Origin: Oscillospiraceae bacterium
Lineage (GTDB): Bacteria; Bacillota; Clostridia; Oscillospirales; Oscillospiraceae
DNA length: 7,774 nt
Direction: 5' to 3'
Assembly (NCBI GenBank): GCA_031266955.1
Contig: JAISAA010000119.1
Coordinates: 1 to 7,774 of the forward strand
Shown: piece after piece, positions 1 through 5,470 of the stretch
How the letters are laid out: each line of letters opens with the position of its first letter
Position numbering within the stretch: position 1 is the first letter of the stretch
The notes under the pieces: model-generated
Databases searched by the model: none
What the model was told of the DNA's origin: nothing
Seen by the model: only the letters and a program-made list of their open reading frames with translations
Program-made: the position numbers and the translations under genes

Positions 1-1143
1 ATTATGGCGTCCGCTATGTTCACCGTCGGTCTGTGGTTAAAGACGTATCAGACCCCCGACGACGCCGCGTCGGCGCTGCGAACCGAGCCGATTGCCGAGC
101 TGTACCGAAAAGGCAGAGCTCGGATAGACGATATGCTCACGGCGGCGCGGACGGTCCACGCAAAAATCCTCGACCGGCTCGTGAAAACAAAAAATGTGTT
201 TTACCGCTCAACGATCAAGTACGGCATCGAAGAATTTTTCAAGCTCTACCACCCGGACTTTTCCGCACACGAAATCCACATCACCGCCGATTATACGCCC
301 TATAATCCCATTCCCGAGCTCGCCGGTATCGAGTTCATCAGCGCGTATTTGAGCGCTATTTACTATGAAAACCAATTCTGCCGCAGCTTCCGCGCGGGCG
401 ATATACATCATTTGCTATGCGGGTACTCCGAGAATTATCAAAGGATACCGTTCAATATTTACGAGCAAACCCTGACCGCCGCGATAGGCTGCGTTTTGGC
501 GGGAATGGACGCGCGCCGGCTTGACATTACCGAAAACGCGGCGGCGCAGCTGAGCCGCCTGTTTGCCGAAGCGTCTGCGGACGAAATCCCCAAGATCGTT
601 CAAAAATCCGTAAATGAGCTGACGCGCATTTTCGGGTTTTCGGACGCTTTGCTGCGTTACGTCCGCAAAAGTCTGCCTTCAATAGCGAGCAAGCTCGAGG
701 TCGCGGCGCGTATGCAAACGCTTGACCGCGTTTTTTATCCCCCCGCCTATCCGGAAAACAAGCCAAAGCTTCTTTTTTCGTTCGGAAATCAAATGGAGAA
801 CGAAAAATACCGCGAAATAGTGAGCGAAATCATACAATGCCGCTTTTCGCAAGACAAGCTTGCGATCATAAAAAGCGAGATACATTCCCTTGCCGATTTG
901 GACGACGTCTTTCAGGACGCCGAGCTGTCGCCGGAGGAAATACGCTCCGTCCTGCGCGAGTTGAGTTTTCCGGAAATCGCGGCGCTCGTAAAACGGCATT
1001 CGATACTCACCGCCCTCGAAACGGACGAATACGAGGAATCGGAGCCGCCATTGATAAAATGCCTGTGCGAGCTCGTATCGGCGCTGCCGCGAGAGCAGCG
1101 CGAATTGCTCACAAAAGCGAGTGAGGCCATTCGGGAGGAATGA
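1..1143 (+). CDS. DUF6179-like protein of unknown function, probably 5'-truncated by the window edge
   Basis: Continuous reading frame ending at TGA 1141-1143. The first ATG is at position 4, but the frame is already open at base 1 and no upstream sequence is visible, so the real start may lie outside. At least 379 residues are present. The protein is soluble and mostly helical, with no signal peptide or membrane segment. The central part (about residues 95-170) holds the most distinctive motifs: ELAGIEFISAYL, YYENQFCRSF, HHLLCGY and PFNIYEQTLTAAIGC. From memory these resemble the uncharacterised clostridial DUF6179 family, whose members are usually longer, which fits a missing N-terminus. 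The C-terminal third is charged and rich in Glu and Lys. No catalytic signature is seen and no biochemical role can be given. It converges on the DUF3048 lipoprotein gene with 22 bp between stop codons and no visible terminator. I am sure it is a gene, less sure of the family name. Confidence 0.82.
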   Translation: MMASAMFTVGLWLKTYQTPDDAASALRTEPIAELYRKGRARIDDMLTAARTVHAKILDRLVKTKNVFYRSTIKYGIEEFFKLYHPDFSAHEIHITADYTPYNPIPELAGIEFISAYLSAIYYENQFCRSFRAGDIHHLLCGYSENYQRIPFNIYEQTLTAAIGCVLAGMDARRLDITENAAAQLSRLFAEASADEIPKIVQKSVNELTRIFGFSDALLRYVRKSLPSIASKLEVAARMQTLDRVFYPPAYPENKPKLLFSFGNQMENEKYREIVSEIIQCRFSQDKLAIIKSEIHSLADLDDVFQDAELSPEEIRSVLRELSFPEIAALVKRHSILTALETDEYEESEPPLIKCLCELVSALPREQRELLTKASEAIREE

Positions 1144-1165
1144 GCCGAAAATTCACTGCCAAAGC

Positions 1166-2263
1166 TCACTGCCACACGATATTTGCCCCGCTCGGGATGA
1201 GCGCCAAATACGTGCGGCCGCTGCGGAGTGTGACTTTCCCGCCGTTTTTGAACGTAAACGAAAACGGTGCTTCCGGCGCGCCCTTCGTCCATTCTATCGG
1301 CGCGTACCTCCCGCCTATCGCGAGATAGCCCTCGCCGCCCGATAAGCCGACCTCTAAGCAACCGTCCGGGTCTCCCTTTATAATGCCGACGGAGGTTTTG
1401 AGGATCAGCAGATTCGCAAACGCGGCGCGCTCCCCCGAGTTGCCGTCGGTATATTCTCCGCCGTGCTGAGAGGCGAGATATTCGCCCGCTTCGGCGCTGT
1501 ATTCAAACGACGTGGACTTCGACGAGGAAAATTCGAGCTTCACGCCTTCGGCGGCGGTACCGATAAGCTTGCGTCCGTCCTCAAAATTCAGCCACGCGCC
1601 GTAACCGGGCTCGTGCTCGAGGCGAAAGCCGTAGGTAGGAAGGTATTTCGCCAAAAGCTCGCCGGAGGTGAGCATACTGTGTTCATATCCCATATTGCGC
1701 CGTCGGTCCGGGTCACGGTAAAAAACATCCTGCTTGCTCCCGTTGACGCCGTCAAGGCGCGTGACGCCGCGGGATATCAGCTCCGTATACGCGTTCGCGC
1801 TGCCCCCGGCGTGTATGTACACGGCGTCAAAGCTCTGCGCTATGTCGATATAATACGGTCTGGAGCTCCGCACCGAGCCGATGGGCCCGACGCCGGAAAC
1901 GTCCTGATATATCGCGAGCATACGCGTGATCCCGCCCTCTACAAGCGCCTCTACGATTATATCGGCTGAAGCGATGCCAAGCTGCGGCTGCGCTATTTTT
2001 CGGTTATTCAGCATCACGGCTACCGGGCGGGAATTCAGCAGTGAGGCGTCTATCGGGAGTCCGGTCAACGGGCTGCGCGCGCCGTCATAGGGCGTGGGCT
2101 CGGGCGGCGCGGACGCCGGAGCCGGCGTTACGATGACGACCGTATAGGACGGGTCAGGCGTTTCGGGCGTCTCGGATACGCCGCCCTTGCCGCAGGAGCA
2201 CAGAGCGGCGGCGCACAGAACCGAAATAATTGCCGCGACGCGCGCGGCTTTGACAATTTTCAT
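1166..2263 (-). CDS. DUF3048 (YerB-like) lipoprotein
   Basis: 365-residue predicted lipoprotein. The frame stays open upstream to 2383, but ATG 2261-2263 is the better start: it has AAAGGGG (2271-2277) seven bases upstream and gives a clean signal peptide. Residues 1-23 are a positive n-region (KIVKAAR), a hydrophobic core, and an atypical lipobox LCSC with the lipidated Cys at 24. A Pro/Thr-rich linker (about 25-62) follows. The first DUF3048 domain starts near SPLTGLPID (residue 64) and includes RPVAVMLNN, QLGIASADIIVEALVEGG, GPIGSVRSSRPYYIDIA and the IHAGGS segment. A second, C-terminal domain (about 265-364) runs to the end with EWTKG and the FTFKNGGKVTLRSGRTYLAL region. This matches the Bacillus subtilis YerB layout in domains and length. 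The family is surface-anchored; its biochemical role is unknown to me. The gene is monocistronic here, with its own promoter (2374-2402). Confidence 0.93.
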   Translation of the reverse strand: MKIVKAARVAAIISVLCAAALCSCGKGGVSETPETPDPSYTVVIVTPAPASAPPEPTPYDGARSPLTGLPIDASLLNSRPVAVMLNNRKIAQPQLGIASADIIVEALVEGGITRMLAIYQDVSGVGPIGSVRSSRPYYIDIAQSFDAVYIHAGGSANAYTELISRGVTRLDGVNGSKQDVFYRDPDRRRNMGYEHSMLTSGELLAKYLPTYGFRLEHEPGYGAWLNFEDGRKLIGTAAEGVKLEFSSSKSTSFEYSAEAGEYLASQHGGEYTDGNSGERAAFANLLILKTSVGIIKGDPDGCLEVGLSGGEGYLAIGGRYAPIEWTKGAPEAPFSFTFKNGGKVTLRSGRTYLALIPSGANIVWQ

Positions 2264-2270
2264 CAAATTT

Positions 2271-2277
2271 CCCCTTT
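2271..2277 (-). promoter_or_regulatory. Ribosome binding site that fixes the DUF3048 start
   Basis: AAAGGGG on the minus strand, seven bases before ATG 2261-2263. The longer frame start at 2383 lies upstream of the predicted transcription start and has no such site, so the start at 2263 is preferred. Confidence 0.75.
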
Positions 2278-2294
2278 GCGGGCATATGTCGATT

Positions 2295-2315
2295 CGCAGC
2301 AGACGCGTCTGCGCG
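2295..2315. promoter_or_regulatory. Palindrome in the leader of the DUF3048 gene
   Basis: GCAGACGCGTCTGC (2299-2312) is a perfect 14-bp palindrome. If A2298 is bulged, three more pairs (CGC 2295-2297 with GCG 2313-2315) extend the stem. It sits in the predicted 5' leader between the promoter and the start codon. It could be a protein-binding dyad; as RNA the perfectly symmetric centre leaves almost no loop. No riboswitch fold was recognised and no U-tract follows, so it is not a terminator. Confidence 0.4.
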
Positions 2316-2373
2316 CAGTGCGAAATGTAAGTAAACGGAACTCTGCCGACACCTTTTTCCGTACTCTGTCGCA

Positions 2374-2402
2374 ACTCTATCACAGAGCGCGCTCGATGTC
2401 AA
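2374..2402 (-). promoter_or_regulatory. Sigma-A-type promoter of the DUF3048 lipoprotein gene
   Basis: On the minus strand TTGACA (2397-2402, perfect -35) is followed after 17 bp by TAGAGT (2374-2379, 4 of 6 consensus bases). Transcription would start near 2367 and give a leader of about 100 nt before the ATG at 2263. The -10 box lies inside an inverted repeat, CTCTGT (2364-2369) with ACAGAG (2382-2387), a possible operator. The motif match is clear; activity is inferred. Confidence 0.6.
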
Positions 2403-2460
2403 CACGCAGTCACAACGCCGGGCGCGCCCCCGGATGGCAATCCGCCCGTCACCGGAAACC

Positions 2461-2496
2461 GGACACGGGTTAATGGACGCGGGTTAATGGACGCGG
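2461..2496. repeat. 14-bp tandem repeat, about 2.6 copies
   Basis: The unit GGACGCGGGTTAAT is read as 2461-2474 (one change, A for G at 2465), 2475-2488, and a partial copy GGACGCGG at 2489-2496. It lies between the arms of a 10-bp inverted repeat: GATGGCAATC (2433-2442) and GATTGCCATC (2500-2509). Confidence 0.8.
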
Positions 2497-2573
2497 AACG
2501 ATTGCCATCGTCCCCTACGGGGAACGCGGTCTTTATCGCGCCCGTGTCATATGACGGCACAGATGTCAGGGCA

Positions 2574-2597
2574 GGGCGCGGCGTGCCGCGCCCCTAC
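2574..2597. repeat. Tagged hairpin, GC-arm variant
   Basis: Arms GGGCGCGGC (2574-2582) and GCCGCGCCC (2585-2593) form nine perfect pairs around GT. The tag CCCCTAC (2591-2597) is on the right shoulder. Confidence 0.8.
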
Positions 2598-2672
2598 GGG
2601 GACGGGTGTACGCGCGTTAAATCAAATGTCCGCGCGCACAGGGAACGCGATTCGCGCGGCAATCCCCTGTCC

Positions 2673-2696
2673 GTAGGGGGCGGCGTCCTCGACGCC
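2673..2696. repeat. Tagged hairpin, weaker copy
   Basis: GTAGGGG (2673-2679), then arms GGCGTC (2682-2687) and GACGCC (2691-2696) around CTC. Only six pairs form; the longer GGGC base seen in other copies is not fully complemented, so this copy looks degenerate. Confidence 0.6.
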
Positions 2697-2715
2697 CCGC
2701 CGTATCCCACGTCCC

Positions 2716-2782
2716 GTAGGGGCAGGTTTCAAACCTGCCCTGATCCCCGGTGATTCGTGTTTGCCGAACCGGGAAAACAGGG
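2716..2782 (+). repeat. Repeat module M2, copy 1 (67 bp)
   Basis: It starts with the tag GTAGGGGC (2716-2723) and a near-perfect palindrome with arms GGGCAGGTTT (2720-2729) and AAACCTGCCC (2731-2740) around one C. A 13-bp variable spacer follows, then TTCGTGTTTGCCGAACC and its continuation to 2782 (29 bp, 2754-2782). The same module recurs in inverted orientation at 5335-5400: 28 of 29 bases match in the second block, and the first block is nearly identical. Confidence 0.85.
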
Positions 2783-2795
2783 GGGGTGAGGGGAC

Positions 2796-2873
2796 GGCGG
2801 GCGACCGGGGACGGTCGCCCCTACAGGACGAAATACGAGGAAAACGTGTAGGGGCGGTCGCCCTCGACCGCCC
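2796..2873 (+). repeat. Repeat module M1, copy 1, with its right-hand hairpin
   Basis: Bases 2796-2855 match 5262-5320 in direct orientation with two substitutions and one 1-bp indel. The core holds a hairpin with arms GGGCGACC (2799-2806) and GGTCGCCC (2813-2820), the tag CCCCTAC (2818-2824), a 23-bp spacer, and the opposing tag GTAGGGG (2848-2854). This copy ends in a second hairpin, GGGCGGTCG (2852-2860) with CGACCGCCC (2865-2873), whose arms differ from those at the same place in copy 2. Confidence 0.88.
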
Positions 2874-2893
2874 GCCGTCCCCTTCGCGTACAT

Positions 2894-2932
2894 AAAAAAT
2901 CCCCCGCCATTTGTTTTGGCGGAGGATTTTTT
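2894..2932. terminator. Strong bidirectional rho-independent terminator
   Basis: The left arm TCCCCCGCCA (2900-2909) pairs with TGGCGGAGGA (2917-2926), nine of ten positions, with one C-A mismatch at 2903/2923 and a 7-nt T-rich loop. It is flanked by A6 (2894-2899) and T7 (2927-2933), so it can act on either strand. On the minus strand it lies 11 bp past the stop of the broken gene (2944) and should end transcripts from the 2944-4301 block. Confidence 0.88.
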
Positions 2933-2943
2933 TGATTTTTCTC

Positions 2944-3618
2944 TCACGGCACAAACGCCTCTACAATGTCGCCGAAATGTCCTTTTTCGCCTTCCCGGTT
3001 TATCTCCCAGCGTCCACAGAGGTAAACCTTTTTGCCGCGTTCGTGTTCTTTGAATTCGAGAGTGAGCGGCGATTTTGTATCGAACGATGAATTTATTAAA
3101 TCCTCAACATCCGTTGGCGGTGCGTCTGAAATCGCCCAGCGTATCTCTATGCCGTGGACGCCGGCGGGTTTGGCGCGGCGTTCGCTGTCCTTGTCACGGT
3201 AATTGATTATCAGGCAGCGCGGCGTGCCGCTGTCTATTGTCAGCTCCGGGACTGTTTTCGGGATTGGAACCGGCGTCGGTTTTGGGTTGTGGTTGTGGAT
3301 GCCCATTGCCGTGCGGTCTTCGTCCGTTACTGGGGCGAATTTCAGGTATTACGCTACAAAGGAGCGGATGTATTTTACGGCGGCTTTTCTCGCGTCGTTT
3401 TTGTATTCCGTGTCAACGGGGGTGTGGGCGGCGAGGGTTATGTTGTATTTTGCGTGCCAGTCGTCGTAGAGGGTCGTCAGCTCCGTCACTTTTTCGGGCG
3501 GGATGTTTGTCCATTGGTAGGGGTATGGGCCTTGCGTTTTTTCTACGACGTAGTTTTTCAGGTTGAAATACCAGCCGTCGAAGTCGGCGTCGCGGCGCGG
3601 GATGTAGTCCTGTGAAAG
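2944..3618 (-). pseudogene. Decayed gene of an uncharacterised DYIPRRD/FnIII-like protein family
   Basis: On the minus strand one frame reads SQDYIPRRDADFDGWYFNL, then the W-T-N-I-P-P-E-K-V region, HAKYNITLAAHTPVD, a Lys-rich helix ending IRSFVA, a TAA at 3349-3351, and then, still in frame, YLKFAPVTDEDRTAMGIHNH, a Pro-rich PTPVPIPKTVPEL linker and a beta-rich C-terminal domain (PAGVHGIEIRW, SPLTLEFKEHERGKKVYLCGRWE) to TGA at 2944-2946. I recall this layout from gut bacterial hypothetical proteins that usually read FV-Q-YL where the stop now stands, so one change (CAA to TAA, G to A at 3351 on the plus strand) would explain it. A second lesion is the 5' end: TAG (3619-3621) lies directly before the first recognisable codon and no ATG, GTG or TTG precedes SQDYIP. 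Family function is unknown. The 3' part from ATG 3304-3306 could still encode 120 residues, but no ribosome binding site was seen. Confidence 0.8.
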
Positions 3619-3707
3619 CTACCCGTGAACAGCTCATAAGTATTTGGGAACCTCTCATCTACATTTATGAGTTGGTTGCGGGCGGGGGGCTCGCGAATTT
3701 GACGTCC

Positions 3708-4301
3708 TCAGACTTCAATATAAAAACCCGGACCTATTTCGCTATATCCGTTATCCGCACCATGCTTTCCGTGATATACGCTTCGCCACGTTGCAGTATA
3801 GAGCTGTAAAAACTCTTGTGAACGCGCACCCTCCGCAGCTGTTTCATATGAGTTCCAGCCGCCGTTTGCGTAATTGGCGACCATATTACCGTTGGAATCC
3901 TTAAATTCGGCATATTTAAGCCGCCCTTCCTCTGTAAAAAAACGCTCTCCAAGTAAAATTTCTATCAACGTCAAATGTCGAGTTTTTTCAGCGGCAGCCT
4001 GGCTGTTCTTGCTAAACAGCATATTTAAGCCCTTTGTAATAATAGATTTCCTGTCAGGGGATACAACGGATACGTAGCTCTTTAGCAAGCGTTTGAATTC
4101 CGGCGATTCTGTCTGAAATTTCCCGTTTGCAGCATCTTTTTTTGCCTGCTCAATAATGGCGTCGCGATATTCGGCGTCGCTCATAGCGGGAGGCGCTTTG
4201 GTGTTAAAATAAAAACTTTCAAAGCGAGGCAAAGCGATACCACTTATATGTATATCGCCTCCGGGCTGGTCAAATCCGTAATAGCGGTCACCGACGCGCA
4301 T
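3708..4301 (-). CDS. Unrecognised 197-residue protein
   Basis: The start at ATG 4299-4301 is well supported: AGGAGG lies nine bases upstream on the minus strand. The stop is TGA 3708-3710. No signal peptide and no clear membrane segment. The N-terminus is Gly/aromatic-rich (RVGDRYYGFDQPGGDIHISG). A charged helical part follows (about 36-95: SDAEYRDAIIEQAKKDAANG, then SPEFKRLLKSYVSVVSPDRK). A middle helix holds HLTLIEILLGERFF, and the C-terminal part holds YANGGWNSYETAAEGARSQEF and a Tyr/Trp-rich tail. I vaguely recall similar SYVSVVSPDRK segments in clostridial hypothetical proteins, but cannot name a family or function. It is less GC-rich than the flanking core genes, and its start context is strong enough for good expression. 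It lies 89 bp upstream of the broken gene in the same direction; the two may once have been one transcription unit ending at 2894-2932. Confidence 0.78.
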   Translation of the reverse strand: MRVGDRYYGFDQPGGDIHISGIALPRFESFYFNTKAPPAMSDAEYRDAIIEQAKKDAANGKFQTESPEFKRLLKSYVSVVSPDRKSIITKGLNMLFSKNSQAAAEKTRHLTLIEILLGERFFTEEGRLKYAEFKDSNGNMVANYANGGWNSYETAAEGARSQEFLQLYTATWRSVYHGKHGADNGYSEIGPGFYIEV

Positions 4302-4319
4302 CTTTACCGCCTCCTTATA

Positions 4320-4348
4320 ATACTAACGCACATAGCCAAACTTGTAAA
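4320..4348 (-). promoter_or_regulatory. Possible promoter of the 197-aa protein gene
   Basis: Minus strand TTTACA (4343-4348), 17-bp spacer, TAGTAT (4320-4325). The match is fair, but the predicted start of transcription would fall almost on the AGGAGG site, leaving a very short leader. A promoter further upstream or read-through from the secreted-protein gene is equally possible. Confidence 0.33.
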
Positions 4349-4390
4349 AATATCTCTCACTTAAATGAGTATGATCAAATGCGCAAGAAA

Positions 4391-4431
4391 CGGAAAGTTT
4401 TCATATAGGTCGGACATATAAAAACTTTCCG
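4391..4431 (-). terminator. Long-stem hairpin after the secreted-protein gene
   Basis: Perfect 11-bp arms, CGGAAAGTTTT (4391-4401) and AAAACTTTCCG (4421-4431), with a 19-nt loop that can pair further through ATAT segments. It starts 18 bp past the stop at 4450. In the minus direction it is followed by TTTCTTG rather than a clean U-run, so termination may be partial. It separates the secreted-protein gene from the 197-aa gene. Confidence 0.5.
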
Positions 4432-4449
4432 CATTATCTTACGCGCGGT

Positions 4450-4956
4450 TTAATATGTATAATAAATCTTTATTGACGGCTTGCTGTATGTTTTAGTTCC
4501 GATATCAAGCATTGTACCGCCTACAAGAGCACCCCCCACACACGTAGCATAAAATCGAATCTTATACGTGCCGTTCGCTGGGGTTGTGGCAAAGAATGAT
4601 GTTGATGTCAATTTAGTTCCACCGGCACCGCCCCAAGATATTGTTTCGACCGTACTTTTATTGCTGCTTGACAGCTCTAAATGGTATGTCAATACTGCTC
4701 CTTGATAAGAGAGTGTTCCAACATTGACTTCGATCTTGGAAACTGTAGATCCGGAGGGACATCCAGAAACATTGAAGGTCACATAGCTGGAATAACCTGT
4801 TTCTCCCTCGTTAAGGATTACACTCATTGATGCTGTCGAGTTGACAGTCTTATTGCCACTGGCTGCTAACGCCGGTACATCGCCTATCACGACAATCGTT
4901 AACATAGCAGCGATGGCAAGCAATACACTAATTGGTTTTCTGAGCTTGGATTTCAA
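4450..4956 (-). CDS. Small secreted beta-rich protein, unknown function
   Basis: 168 residues if translated from TTG 4954-4956. This start is chosen because AGGAG (4966-4970) lies nine bases upstream; the TTG at 4963-4965 directly touches that site and is too close. No ATG is available before codon 18. The N-terminus is a Sec signal peptide: n-region KSKLRK, core ISVLLAIAAMLTIVVIG (9-25), and cleavage after PALA (about residue 31). The mature chain is about 137 residues, rich in Ser, Thr, Gly and beta-prone stretches (VTFNVSG, KIEVNVGTLSY, VLTYHLELSSS, YKIRFYATC, PSIKIYYTY). It has just two Cys (in SGCPSG and ATCVGG), which could form a disulfide. The length and composition suggest a single beta-sandwich. 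There is no lipobox, LPXTG anchor or transmembrane tail, so it should be released. GC is lower than in neighbouring core genes. An exported structural or binding protein is likely; an enzymatic role is not indicated. Confidence 0.78.
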   Translation of the reverse strand: MKSKLRKPISVLLAIAAMLTIVVIGDVPALAASGNKTVNSTASMSVILNEGETGYSSYVTFNVSGCPSGSTVSKIEVNVGTLSYQGAVLTYHLELSSSNKSTVETISWGGAGGTKLTSTSFFATTPANGTYKIRFYATCVGGALVGGTMLDIGTKTYSKPSIKIYYTY

Positions 4957-5261
4957 ATTAAACAACTCCTAATCTAAATATATTATGGTATGAACTCGTC
5001 ATGCTAACCCGACGCTCGTTTCGCATCACATCCACACAGAACTATATATCGTCATATCGTCATAAAAATCCAAAAACTTTAGCTTTCGGATAATTTTTTT
5101 ATTTTTTAATAATATATAGCAAAGCCCGTTGCCCATCGGCAAACTGGTCTCTACCTTGCGGCAACTGGAATTATCCTGGTTATATATGAAAAGTCTTGTA
5201 AAGACATTTTTTCGTTTTTCCGACAAATTTTGCGCGCGGGCGGGCGCGCCGCTTTGCGGCG

Positions 5262-5337
5262 GGCGGGCGACCGGGGACGGTCGCCCCTACAGGACGGAAT
5301 ACGGGGAAACGTGTAGGGGCGCGTTTCAAACGCGCCC
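5262..5337 (+). repeat. Repeat module M1, copy 2, with its right-hand hairpin
   Basis: Bases 5262-5320 match 2796-2855 in the same orientation (two substitutions, one 1-bp indel). The left hairpin arms GGGCGACC (5265-5272) and GGTCGCCC (5279-5286) are identical to copy 1. After the opposing tag GTAGGGGC (5313-5320) the right hairpin has different arms, GGGCGCGTTT (5317-5326) and AAACGCGCCC (5328-5337), with ten perfect pairs around one C. Confidence 0.88.
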
Positions 5338-5400
5338 TGTTCTCCCGGTTCGGCAAACACGAACCAATAGGAATAGGACAGGTTTGAAACCTGCCCCTAC
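5335..5400 (-). repeat. Repeat module M2, copy 2, inverted (66 bp)
   Basis: Reverse complement of the module at 2716-2782. The 29-bp block 5335-5363 matches 2754-2782 at 28 of 29 positions. The palindrome block (CAGGTTT and AAACCTG arms around G5386, one mismatch further out) and the terminal tag GCCCCTAC (5393-5400) correspond to 2716-2740. The 11-12 bp between the blocks is unrelated in the two copies. It overlaps the end of the M1 right hairpin by three bases, so the modules are directly abutted here. Confidence 0.85.
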
Positions 5401-5470
5401 GTACGGTAATCCGTCGCGCCTACGGCGCGTATGCCGGGTGCGCCAATGTCGAATTTGCACAAAATCCGTC

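Larger units (their letters stand above)
2512..2873. repeat. Cluster A of GTAGGGG-tagged hairpin repeats
   Basis: The seven-base tag GTAGGGG or its complement CCCCTAC occurs six times: CCCCTAC at 2512-2518, 2591-2597 and 2818-2824; GTAGGGG at 2673-2679, 2716-2722 and 2848-2854. Five of the six directly abut a hairpin (2574-2593, 2682-2696, 2720-2740, 2799-2820, 2852-2873), and the tag's GGGC or GCCC usually forms the base of the stem. The arm sequences differ between copies while pairing is kept. The appearance is that of REP/MITE-like dispersed intergenic palindromes. No transposase lies nearby. Confidence 0.85.
2264..2943. other. Non-coding, repeat-rich intergenic region of 680 bp
   Basis: No credible gene. 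Short open frames here translate into Arg/Pro/Gly-rich peptides typical of GC-rich repeats and lack ribosome binding sites. From left to right it holds the DUF3048 leader and promoter, a 10-bp inverted repeat enclosing a 14-bp tandem repeat (2433-2509), five tagged hairpins (2574-2873) and a bidirectional terminator (2894-2932). Other small palindromes include GTCATATGAC (2546-2555) and CGCGATTCGCG (2646-2656). The density of dyads is much higher than in the neighbouring genes. Confidence 0.8.

Noticed and set aside
2512..2873. CRISPR array
   Set aside because: Tags are unevenly spaced, in both orientations, with no constant long repeat or unique spacers of equal length, and no cas genes are present.
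2622..2954. Minus-strand frames of 72-110 codons across the repeat cluster
   Set aside because: They translate hairpin repeats into Arg/Pro/Gly-rich peptides; similar RGDRPRSP-type peptides appear at the second cluster because the DNA repeat is shared, not because a protein is conserved.
3349..3351. TAA as a recoded sense codon
   Set aside because: Other genes in the window use TAA and TGA as normal stops, the same gene also lacks a start codon, and no recoding signal is visible; decay is the simpler reading.
3517..3523. GTAGGGG tag inside the broken gene
   Set aside because: No hairpin abuts it, and on the minus strand it encodes part of the PYPYQW segment; a chance match.
3154..3615. 153-codon plus-strand frame over the broken gene
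   Set aside because: It is opposite the recognisable minus-strand family sequence and has no ribosome binding site; a shadow frame.
5026..5226. 66-codon minus-strand frame in the AT-rich intergenic region
   Set aside because: Starts at TTG with no ribosome binding site, has no family-like motif and lies in sequence of very low GC where open frames arise by chance.
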